Source: DASXRU01 sp033856235
Lineage (GTDB): Bacteria; Acidobacteriota; Blastocatellia; Pyrinomonadales; Pyrinomonadaceae
Direction: 5' to 3'
Length of the DNA: 64,000 nucleotides
Assembly: GCA_033856235.1 (NCBI GenBank)
Contig: JAWVFI010000032.1
Coordinates: 1 to 64,000 of the forward strand
Part shown: in pieces, positions 57,214 through 64,000 of the stretch
Numbering within the stretch: the first letter of the stretch is position 1
Layout: each line of letters begins with the position of its first letter
The notes under the pieces: model-generated
The model's input: only the letters and a program-made list of their open reading frames with translations
Told to the model about the DNA's origin: nothing
Database searches by the model: none
Position numbers and translations under genes: made by a program

Positions 57214-57318
57214 CTTCTTCTGAGGCGTGGCGGCTTTCTTAAAGACGTTGAGAACGTCGTCACGCTTCGGAATAGGAATTTCGTAGTCCTTACGGGTCTT
57301 TTGAGTTTTCTTTTTCAT
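57187..57318 (-). CDS. 43-residue basic protein inside the IS element
   Basis: This short minus-strand frame begins MKKKTQKTRKDYEIPIPKRD and ends KKSGTRSPKK, with 14 Lys residues. Similar short proteins (Lys-rich with a D-x-E-I-P-I-P motif) are, as I recall, often encoded beside IS1595-type transposases. It starts from a CATG tetramer shared in antiparallel with the passenger gene's ATG. Its 3' end overlaps the transposase stop region in antisense. It is too short to be detected by standard length filters. Confidence 0.55.
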   Translation of the reverse strand: MKKKTQKTRKDYEIPIPKRDDVLNVFKKAATPQKKSGTRSPKK

Positions 57319-57994
57319 GCCTACTTATTCTACCTGCATTTTCTGCAACCGGAACGACTCAAAGCCAAGCCGGGAAGATGTATTGCCACGATGGATCGCC
57401 CGCGAGTTTCCTGATACGCCGTGGCACGTTAGAAACGTAATCACCGATAAAACCTTTAAGACTCACAAGCACCTTGGCATCATTTCTAAAAGGCCATGTA
57501 GCCGCTGTAACAATGGGTGGATGAGCCAACTTGAATCACAAGCCAAACCAATCCTAGCCCCGCTAATGCATGGGCGAGCATCGTCACTAGACCCTGACGA
57601 CCAGCTTGTGATTGCGCGGTGGCTATTTAAGACCGCGATCATGTTTGACCTCCACTACGAAAAGACGCGGGAGTGTTATTTCACTCCTAACGAGTGTCAG
57701 AGTGTTATGACCTCCCTTTCCGTCCCGCCCGATACCATGATGTTTCTCGCTCATTATCGGGGTAGCCAAGCCGACATATTGACCCGGGAAGTAGGATGGG
57801 AAGCAAACCCCGAAACCCTACCCGAAGCGTACAGTGACATGCTTGAGTTTGAGGCGTACGCGGCGACCTTTGCTATCAAGCACCTTGCATTGCAAATCTT
57901 TTCCTTCAGGAGGCCGAAACACTTGGCCGACGAAGTCCTGAGCGTCGAGATCACCAACTGGACGGGGCCGAAATCCGCCTTTGGCCCCCGGTGA
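57317..57994 (+). CDS. Cys-rich passenger protein, HNH-like
   Basis: The N-terminal region has CIFCNRNDSKPSREDVLPRW and later RPCSRCNNGWMSQLE, the arrangement of a CxxC ... EH-x-P ... CxxCN family that resembles treble-clef HNH endonucleases. The His of the EHVLP motif is Asp here, so nuclease activity is uncertain. The rest is helical (VIARWLFKTAIMFDLHYEK). It lies between transposase and right end as a passenger. Start ATG 57317 is certain only if the antiparallel small ORF is real; both are compatible. Confidence 0.75.
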   Translation: MPTYSTCIFCNRNDSKPSREDVLPRWIAREFPDTPWHVRNVITDKTFKTHKHLGIISKRPCSRCNNGWMSQLESQAKPILAPLMHGRASSLDPDDQLVIARWLFKTAIMFDLHYEKTRECYFTPNECQSVMTSLSVPPDTMMFLAHYRGSQADILTREVGWEANPETLPEAYSDMLEFEAYAATFAIKHLALQIFSFRRPKHLADEVLSVEITNWTGPKSAFGPR

Positions 57995-58116
57995 GCGTTC
58001 CGTATCTTGCTTGGCCTCCGCCCTTCTGTCTGGACGACAAGATGTTTGACCTGTTCGGGGAGCGGTGGAACGATATGAGTCTTTTGAAGCGCGTGCCGCG
58101 TGACACGCCCTCTTGA
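57991..58116 (+). CDS. 41-residue frame coupled to the passenger gene
   Basis: GTG 57991 overlaps the passenger's TGA stop (GTGA) and the frame reads VPYLAWPPPFCLDDKMFDLF and onward to DTPS before a stop. No family recognised. The coupling, rather than the composition, is the reason to list it. Confidence 0.35.
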   Translation: MSVPYLAWPPPFCLDDKMFDLFGERWNDMSLLKRVPRDTPS

Positions 58117-58130
58117 TTTTGTTGTTTTCT

Positions 58131-58155
58131 TTGCCACGGCAAACCTCCGTGGCAA
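58131..58155 (+). terminator. Stem-loop near the right end of the IS element
   Basis: TTGCCACGG pairs with CCGTGGCAA across a seven-base loop. The T-rich stretch lies before the stem rather than after it. Confidence 0.5.
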
Positions 58156-58256
58156 GCACCTTTGACTGTGAATTATCCGGCCTGTCGAGGCCAAGGATAA
58201 CATAGAAACTTATTCAGTCATGGGATACTTGCCACTAAAGTTTGCGTTACAAAGAA

Positions 58257-58280
58257 AGAGGCCGCCAACAGGCGGCCTCT
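58257..58280 (-). terminator. Rho-independent terminator of the LolA-like gene
   Basis: AGAGGCCGCC and GGCGGCCTCT pair across AACA. On the minus strand the stem is followed by TTCTTTG. Confidence 0.8.
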
Positions 58281-58311
58281 TGGATAACCACTGCAATTCA
58301 GCAACGGCTGG

Positions 58312-59082
58312 CTACTGAATGACGAAGACGTCATCGCCCAGAGGCTGATTGACGTTCACCTTCTTCACCTTAAACTCGGCGATGAAGGCGCCCTGGGGCG
58401 TCTCGAATCGTTGGGCCAGCTTGTATGGAACAATTAAGCCCTCGATCTCTTTCATGTTGTCCTGCTCGACAATGAAAATGCCGCCCTGGAATGGAACCGT
58501 GTATTGCAGCACCCGTCCCGTCAACGCATCGACAAAGAAATCGGTGGCACTGCCGTCCGGACCGGTAATGCGAAACGCGCGCTGCTTCTTCTTGTCCGGT
58601 AGCGCGGTGACGTTGTACCCGGACTGATCAAACCTGGTCAGCAATCCCATTCCGAACTTCGACGGGTTCGGCAAGCTCAAGTTTGGTATGGAACTGAACG
58701 TCTGTTGGCCGTCGAAGACCTGCTTGAACTGCACAATCGGCGATGAGACTTCCAGACGATAGCGATCGCCTGACGCCTGGACCATCACGAACTTGCCCGC
58801 CACCGGCTGCGAAGAGTTTGGCGCGTACAGGCCCACTTCGCCGATGAGTACCAGACTCTTCAAGTTTTTGAAGTTATCGCCACCCTGTCCGGCGAGCGCC
58901 GCTCGGGCCAAATCTACCGGCGTGCTCGCGGCCGAGATGGCACTGGTAGAACTGGCAGGAGTCGTCGCCGCCGGCTTTTTTTCACCGGGCTGAGCGGCTT
59001 TTTGATCCTGCGCATAAGCAAACACTGTCGCGCTTCCAATCACGCAAAGGGCCAGGCCGAAGCGGAAAATATTCCTGCTCAT
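58312..59082 (-). CDS. Exported LolA/LolB-like protein
   Basis: A signal peptide (MSRNIFRFGLALCVIGSATVF) and an Ala/Ser/Thr-rich linker precede a domain with the LolA-like fold: VDLARAALAGQGGDNFKNLK, then VGLYAPNSSQPVAGKFVMV and GDRYRLEVSSPIVQFKQVFD. Later strands are LTGRVLQYTVPFQGGIF and KKVNVNQPLGDDVFVIQ. Proteins of this type bind acyl chains or detect envelope state. It lies 33 bases downstream of the TonB-receptor gene and is likely co-transcribed with it. Confidence 0.75.
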   Translation of the reverse strand: MSRNIFRFGLALCVIGSATVFAYAQDQKAAQPGEKKPAATTPASSTSAISAASTPVDLARAALAGQGGDNFKNLKSLVLIGEVGLYAPNSSQPVAGKFVMVQASGDRYRLEVSSPIVQFKQVFDGQQTFSSIPNLSLPNPSKFGMGLLTRFDQSGYNVTALPDKKKQRAFRITGPDGSATDFFVDALTGRVLQYTVPFQGGIFIVEQDNMKEIEGLIVPYKLAQRFETPQGAFIAEFKVKKVNVNQPLGDDVFVIQ

Positions 59083-59115
59083 TGCTTTCTTCCTTTCCTG
59101 CTAAAACCGTTCTCA

Positions 59116-62100
59116 TTAGAAGGTGAACCGAATCTGCGCGGTCACTTTGCGGTTGCCCGCACCCGCGCCACCGCCACCACCACCGCCGCCGCCACCGGGG
59201 CCGAATCCGCCGAAACCTCCGTTGAGGCCCAGCGATTGACCAAATGTCGTCGAAGACAAGTTGCCGTTGGGAGAATTGAAATTCACATTGTTCAAAAGGT
59301 TCTGGAAGTTCAGCGAGAGCGTCAGGCTATATTTCTTCTCTGCTGAGGCGCCACCGCCGCCCAAGCCCCCCGGTCCTAAGCCCGGGATACCACCACCACC
59401 GCGTTGGGCCATACCACCCATGCCCGCCATTCCTCCAGGACCACCGGCGCCGCCGCCGCCGCCCCGAGCAGCACCGCCACCACCGCCGCCGGTTGTTCCG
59501 GCACCACGTCGATTGGCGCCCTGACCAGAGCCTGCAGCCGCACTGCCGGCACGATGAACGTCACCGAAAGCCCAGGTGCGACTGACACGCATGTTCACGG
59601 AAAGGAAACCGGGACCCTGCCCATAGTTTCGCGGAATGATCTGCTCTCCCGGCAGCGGACTCAGATTGAAGTTCCCAAACGACGTACACCGTATGTTCAA
59701 GCCACAAACAGCATTCGCTGCCGCAAAGCTCGGCCGCTCAGTTAACTGTCCATCCAGATTGGAATCCAGTCCGGTGAAGATGTTAAAGGGAGCACCTGAC
59801 GACGCGATGACGAACGGGTTGAGCGTAAACTTGCCCCAGGGCACATTGATCGTCCCGTTGATGGTAAAGCGATGACGCACATCGCCAGTGCCGCGGCCAT
59901 ATTCTCCGGTCAGGTCATATGAGTTCGCGGGAAATCCACCTCCACCATCAGTGTCATTCGAAGTCCGGCTGTACACATAGTTTCCGTTGAGCGAGATTGC
60001 AGGGTTCAACCGGTTGTTGAATCCAATGAAGAACTGGCTCTGGCGGAACCGCCCACTGGACTCAAATTGGTAGATATCACCCAACGCAGGATTGGGCCGG
60101 ACACCAAATTGCGCCGTCGACGTAATGGTGCCCGGCAGCGGCGCGTTGATATCGCGGGCCCGAATGACGTGCTGAATGTTAATTGAGAACACGCCTACAA
60201 ACATCGTAATCCGATACGGCAGTTGATGTTCGATTTGGGATCCCATTAGGTACAGCGTGGGCGCCTGCAGATCCGGTGATACGCGATAGGTCAACACGCG
60301 CCCGGCAGCTACCAGGGCGCTCACCGGCGGTATCACGGATGAAGGGCTATCAAGAAAAGGATTGGCAACCGGATTCTGGTACACCAGGCACGCTGTAGTC
60401 GCACTGGCAGGGCAGCCCGGCTGGCCCGGCTGAATCGTCAGGAAGAGTCGCTGTTCCGACAACTGGAAGGTTTGTTGGTTGACGCCATTGAAACGATTCG
60501 CGGTAAGCGTGAAGTTCTCACCAAAGCGATTATAGAAAACACCGACCCCGGCGCGAACCACCGTCTTGGGCGGCTTGGCACTATTGCCCGCTCCGGGCGA
60601 CCACGAGACCGCTACCCGAGGTGCGAAATTAAAATCACTGCCAATGTTCGTCTGACCTTCATAGCGCAGTCCGAGGCTCAGGGTAAAATTGGGTTTTATG
60701 CGCCAATCGTCCTGGCCGTAAACGCCAATGTCGGTTTGGCTGACACTGGCTTCGGGATTACCGGCGTTGATATTGAATTGCGAAGCGCCGCCGCCGAGCG
60801 AGTGAATAACCTGACCGCTAAGGCCCAGAGATTGAAACTTTACAGTTCGACGATAGCGTTCGATGCTGGTTACCTGTACCGGAATCGGCTTCCCACTTCC
60901 ATCCAGTACCAGGTTGTCGTTCGCATTCAGTAGCGGGACCAGGCCGCCGTTGAACGAATAGCTGCCGCCAAAGCTGCTGGGATTGATGTTAGTGATGTTC
61001 ACCCCGCGAATGCGACCGCCAAACTTTATGTTGTGGCTTCCCTTTTGCCACTGGGTAAAGTTCTGCAGTTCCCAACGCTTTTCGTCGTTCTGCAAATGTC
61101 CGACTTGCGAACCGCCGCCAATAAATGCGGAACTGACATTAAGCGTGGGCAGAGTGTTATTGCCAAGACTTTCGTTGTGCTGGCTGACAAACTGAAAACG
61201 GGTCTCGTTGATTACCGTCGGACTCAGCACCGCCGTCTCAGTCAGTTGTATCTGGTGCTGCGTGAAATTTGAATTGTACGCCCGCTCGGGAAGTGAAAAG
61301 TTACCGACACCGTCGTTCGCTGTAGTCGAATGATTAAAGCTGTAGCGCGCGATCAGCGTGTTCTTGTCGTTCAACGCGTAGTCGAAGCGCGGACTGAAAG
61401 TAATGACCCGGCGGGGCACGACGACGCCCAGGCCAAATGGCACGATGTTTAGGCCGCTATCCAAAATTGTGGCCCGGATCAATTCATTGTCATTGGTTTC
61501 CCGCCGCTCAATATCGAAGAAGAAGGACGCCTTGTTCTTGATGATTGGGCCACTCAGGTTGCCGCCAAACTGGCGCACTTGATATGGCGCCCGCTTCGGC
61601 GAATTTGTGGCAAACGGATTTCGCGAGTTCAGACTTTCATCCTGAAAATTGAAGAAGCCGCTGCCGCGGAATTTGTCGGTTCCGGGCTTGGTCAAAATGT
61701 TGATGCCGCCCGAGGGACGATCGTTCTCGGCTGCAAAAGGGTTTTGATTAATACGAATTTCACGAATGGATTCTTTCGGCGGCATGCGTCCCCCGCCGAA
61801 TCCGTCGATCGTAATCGTGCCGCCGTTTGGCCCCATCGAAGGGCCGGCCAGGGCCTGCAGCGCTGCCGCCAGTTCGTCCGGATCGTCAGGTAACGCATCA
61901 AGATCTTTGCCCGTCAGAACCTGCTGATTGGCATTGTTCGTCGGCTCAGTACTAATCGGCTGCTCGGCGGCGACAGTTACCTGCTGCTGTTCAATTGTTA
62001 CCTTCAGCGCGAGATTTAGTGACTGCCGCTGTCCGGCAGCGATGTCGATTTCAGCGCCCTCAGTAAGAGCAAAGCCGGTGGCCACTGCGACGACGGTATA

Positions 62101-62340
62101 TTTCCCCGGGGCCAGGTTCGTAAACGAATAGACGCCTTCATTATTTGTGGTTGCGGTTTTCGCCGTGCCGGTAGCGTCCATTAGCGTCACCGTAGCGCCG
62201 ACAATAGAAGCGCCGAATTCATCAGCTACCACACCGCGCAAACTGCCGCGCCCCTGTTGACCGAAACTGACAGCGGCAAACAATGCCAACGCCGCCATGA
62301 CGCATAGACTTCGTAACCAAACATTCGAAATGAGTTTCAT
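59116..62340 (-). CDS. Oar-like TonB-dependent receptor with Gly-rich insertions
   Basis: The 1,074-residue outer-membrane protein starts at ATG 62340. It has a signal peptide (SLCVMAALALFAAVSFG), a CarboxypepD_reg domain (SLRGVVADEFGASIVGATVT), a plug (DALPDDPDELAAALQALAG, ... NQNPFAAENDRPSGGINILT) and a long barrel ending TAQIRFTF. Two poly-Gly insertions interrupt the barrel's end (GGGGGGAARGGGGGAGG; GFGPGGGGGGGGGGAGAG). Such Oar-like receptors export or import large substrates. The gene is followed by the LolA-like gene. Confidence 0.9.
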   Translation of the reverse strand: MKLISNVWLRSLCVMAALALFAAVSFGQQGRGSLRGVVADEFGASIVGATVTLMDATGTAKTATTNNEGVYSFTNLAPGKYTVVAVATGFALTEGAEIDIAAGQRQSLNLALKVTIEQQQVTVAAEQPISTEPTNNANQQVLTGKDLDALPDDPDELAAALQALAGPSMGPNGGTITIDGFGGGRMPPKESIREIRINQNPFAAENDRPSGGINILTKPGTDKFRGSGFFNFQDESLNSRNPFATNSPKRAPYQVRQFGGNLSGPIIKNKASFFFDIERRETNDNELIRATILDSGLNIVPFGLGVVVPRRVITFSPRFDYALNDKNTLIARYSFNHSTTANDGVGNFSLPERAYNSNFTQHQIQLTETAVLSPTVINETRFQFVSQHNESLGNNTLPTLNVSSAFIGGGSQVGHLQNDEKRWELQNFTQWQKGSHNIKFGGRIRGVNITNINPSSFGGSYSFNGGLVPLLNANDNLVLDGSGKPIPVQVTSIERYRRTVKFQSLGLSGQVIHSLGGGASQFNINAGNPEASVSQTDIGVYGQDDWRIKPNFTLSLGLRYEGQTNIGSDFNFAPRVAVSWSPGAGNSAKPPKTVVRAGVGVFYNRFGENFTLTANRFNGVNQQTFQLSEQRLFLTIQPGQPGCPASATTACLVYQNPVANPFLDSPSSVIPPVSALVAAGRVLTYRVSPDLQAPTLYLMGSQIEHQLPYRITMFVGVFSINIQHVIRARDINAPLPGTITSTAQFGVRPNPALGDIYQFESSGRFRQSQFFIGFNNRLNPAISLNGNYVYSRTSNDTDGGGGFPANSYDLTGEYGRGTGDVRHRFTINGTINVPWGKFTLNPFVIASSGAPFNIFTGLDSNLDGQLTERPSFAAANAVCGLNIRCTSFGNFNLSPLPGEQIIPRNYGQGPGFLSVNMRVSRTWAFGDVHRAGSAAAGSGQGANRRGAGTTGGGGGGAARGGGGGAGGPGGMAGMGGMAQRGGGGIPGLGPGGLGGGGASAEKKYSLTLSLNFQNLLNNVNFNSPNGNLSSTTFGQSLGLNGGFGGFGPGGGGGGGGGGAGAGNRKVTAQIRFTF

Positions 62341-62456
62341 GATTAATCCCAAACCTAACACTGCAAAATTGAGGGGGCCGAAAAAAATTAGAATTTCAAC
62401 TGATGGAAGCTAACCATTCATTAAGCCGGCCGCCATCGTTTCCATCGCGAGCTGGA

Positions 62457-63659
62457 TCACGGTCCGATACCACCGAAGAAGCCGATTCCGCCTCCGCCGC
62501 CTCCACCGCCGCCGCCGCCTCCCGCGCCCGACGGCTGTCCGCCCTGGGGCTGCCGCGCGGCAAGTAAATTGATTAGAGTGTCTGCTCCGGACACTAACGT
62601 AATGGCTGTCAAACGTCCGGGATCCGCGCCGGTCGTACTGGAAACAATGATTGTGTCTCCGACCTTCAAATCGCTAACCGCGATCGTCGGCAACTGCTCC
62701 AGCATGGCCTGAATGTTCATGCCGCCTCCGCCGCCAGGGCCACGACCAGGACCTCCGGGACCTCCGCCTGACGGTGGTCCACCGGAACCCGGCGCACCGC
62801 CTGCTCCCGGAGGCCGCCCGCCGCCTCCCATCATCATCATTCCGATGTCAGCCGGGAAGCGACGCAGCACAGCATCGTTCTTGATAACCACAGTCAAGGG
62901 TTGCTTGGTTTGCAGCTCATTGATTTTGACTTCGCCCGTCGCGGGGTCGATGGCCGTAACTACGCCGCCTACCGTGCGAAAAGATCCTGTCACTACCTTC
63001 TCGGCGGTGAAATGAGTTCCATCAGCACTGCGGTCGCCGAGCGCCCGAAGTTGGTCGCCCACTTTCAATTCGGCCAACGAACTTGGTTTTGCATCGCTGA
63101 ACTTGATCGAGTCCGGGGCGTAGCGCAGCATCTTGATTTTGTCGGTGACCGGAATGATCACTGGTTGCGGTCCCATCAGCGATCGGAAAGTAATAGTGAT
63201 CTCTTTGCTGGTCGGATTGATCGCGCTGATGGCGCCCAAAATGCCTCGCTGTCTCCACTCGGCGCGCTCTTTCTCCTGCTTCCTGGCAATGTCCGACTGG
63301 CTGACCACAATAATTGTCTGGGCGGGCACGGATTTCCGATCGGCGGCTACATAACCGCGGGCATAAAGGCCGTCGCCAACCGTGATATCGGCGAGCGTAA
63401 TCTTCACAGCCTTGGTGCGATCGGTTTCGCCAGGGGGCATGCGATCGTACGTGGTTTTCTCCGTAAGCTTCACGGTCACCAGGGAACCGGCATCGGTCTT
63501 GACCGTCATCACGCCAGCGGGCCCATTAATCTCAGCAACTTTGCCGTAAACCCGGGTCGCCGTGATTGCGGGATCGTTGCCGGCGGCCGGCGATGTTTGG
63601 GCAAATCCCACGAGGCTCATTAGGGCGAGCGTCAACGCGAATATGATTACTTTGGTCAT
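62457..63659 (-). CDS. Exported DUF5666-like protein with Gly-rich segments
   Basis: A signal peptide (VIIFALTLALMSLVGFA) is followed by three OB- or barrel-like repeats of DUF5666 type: VYGKVAEINGPAGVMTVKTD, GAISAINPTSKEITITFRSL and VTAIDPATGEVKINELQTK. Two Gly/Pro-rich segments (GGGGRPPGAGGAPGSGGPPS, and near the C-terminus) link or end the repeats. The last residues (GGGGGIGFFGGIGP) are nearly all Gly. It precedes the Oar-like receptor by 117 bases and may be co-transcribed. A periplasmic or surface scaffold role is inferred only. Confidence 0.8.
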   Translation of the reverse strand: MTKVIIFALTLALMSLVGFAQTSPAAGNDPAITATRVYGKVAEINGPAGVMTVKTDAGSLVTVKLTEKTTYDRMPPGETDRTKAVKITLADITVGDGLYARGYVAADRKSVPAQTIIVVSQSDIARKQEKERAEWRQRGILGAISAINPTSKEITITFRSLMGPQPVIIPVTDKIKMLRYAPDSIKFSDAKPSSLAELKVGDQLRALGDRSADGTHFTAEKVVTGSFRTVGGVVTAIDPATGEVKINELQTKQPLTVVIKNDAVLRRFPADIGMMMMGGGGRPPGAGGAPGSGGPPSGGGPGGPGRGPGGGGGMNIQAMLEQLPTIAVSDLKVGDTIIVSSTTGADPGRLTAITLVSGADTLINLLAARQPQGGQPSGAGGGGGGGGGGGGIGFFGGIGP

Positions 63660-64000
63660 TTCTCTCTATTTCCCTTTTGCTTAATGCGATCGGGCAGCGG
63701 ACGATCTGTTTATTTGTTACGCAGGGGCAGCCTGGAATGTTCACACTAAAGTCACTAAATACAGAGGGTTCCAACCTCGCAGGCTAGATAGATTCAAAAT
63801 CAAGCCGCTCGGTTGCAAGCGAGCTCTGCCTTAATCTGATTTAAGAAGAAAGTACGAAGACGATGCCAGAGGCAGTGCTCTAACGCCCCGCAACGGCAAT
63901 AGTTCCGCAAACTCGCCCGGTGCGGCATATGGCCACACAGCTCCCCGACACGGAACACGGCTTCATTAGTTAGACGCCGTCGTCGCTGGTTTCGTTACAA
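63660..64000. other. Terminal gap, no gene seen
   Basis: These 341 bases show no frame with coding character and no clear repeat. They would contain the promoter of the minus-strand DUF5666-like gene. Confidence 0.4.

Larger units (their letters stand above)
56203..58246 (+). mobile_element. IS1595-type insertion element with passenger genes
   Basis: The left end (56203-56241) and right end (58246-58208 reversed) are inverted repeats with four mismatches in 39 bases, starting CGCAAACT and ending GACTGAATAAGT. The 2,044-base unit holds an ISXO2-like transposase, a 43-codon minus-strand frame, a 225-codon Cys-rich passenger and a 41-codon frame. I see no 8-base target duplication at these edges, so the outer limits may differ by a few bases. 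IS1595-family elements with passengers are known. Confidence 0.85.

Noticed and set aside
57754..58203. A 149-codon minus-strand frame in the IS element
   Set aside because: It overlaps the passenger gene and the right inverted repeat; no start signal or domain.
59261..59524. Pro-rich plus-strand frame
   Set aside because: It is the antisense of the poly-Gly codons of the receptor.
62901..63623. A 240-codon plus-strand frame
   Set aside because: Antisense to the DUF5666-like gene and without any known motif.

Overview
The window looks like the chromosome of a diderm soil bacterium of the phylum Acidobacteriota, probably class Blastocatellia. This is inferred from gene content: two von Willebrand proteins of the acidobacterial VWFA-related type, Oar-like TonB-dependent receptors with an N-terminal carboxypeptidase-regulatory domain, an OmpR-type winged helix fused to an alpha/beta hydrolase and a class III cyclase, and a complete KdsA/KdsB/KdsC set, which implies Kdo-containing LPS. 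Genes are compact and rich in G+C. A stretch at about 6.6-8.7 kb is visibly richer in A+T.

Layout. 0.3-5.4 kb: PAP2 phosphatase, an ECF sigma/anti-sigma/secretin-N-like operon, and a TPR protein. 5.6-6.5 kb: a membrane protein split by a frameshift. 6.7-8.7 kb: a tightly coupled three-gene module (pentapeptide-repeat channel-like protein, MNT-type nucleotidyltransferase, small helical protein), the best candidate here for an undescribed conflict or stress system. 8.8-13 kb: a DAC-like sensor and a frameshifted HTH-hydrolase-cyclase. 13-19 kb: exported proteins, a tandem pair of beta-helix proteins and a TonB-dependent receptor. 19.6-25.6 kb: response regulator, RRM protein, RhlE helicase, IF-1, BrkB-like protein, LepB and RNase III. 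25.6-36.5 kb: TPR protein, a penicillin-binding transpeptidase with a very basic N-terminus, an NtrB/NtrC-like pair, an envelope lipoprotein cluster and tRNA-Gly(CCC). 36.6-45.2 kb: pilin-like lipoprotein, VWFA pair, PilT, GAF-SpoIIE phosphatase, XRE/ImmA-like pair and isochorismatase-like hydrolase. 45.4-55.9 kb: a minus-strand block with CtpA-type protease, kdsC, an M1-like pseudopeptidase, kdsA, a Ser/Thr kinase, pyrG and kdsB. PyrG makes the CTP that KdsB uses to activate the Kdo made by KdsA and KdsC. 56.2-58.2 kb: an IS1595-type element with passenger genes. 58.3-63.7 kb: a LolA-like protein, a second TonB-dependent receptor and a DUF5666-like protein.

Two themes cross the window. First, the intergenic spaces are full of dyad-symmetric repeats of several families. 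Several families occur twice, and some copies supply the stop codon of the neighbouring gene. Second, three genes (5.6-6.5, 11.0-12.8 and 18.7-19.2 kb) are each split by one apparent single-base indel in a short homopolymer. This may be real decay or assembly error, so those reading frames need checking before function is inferred.
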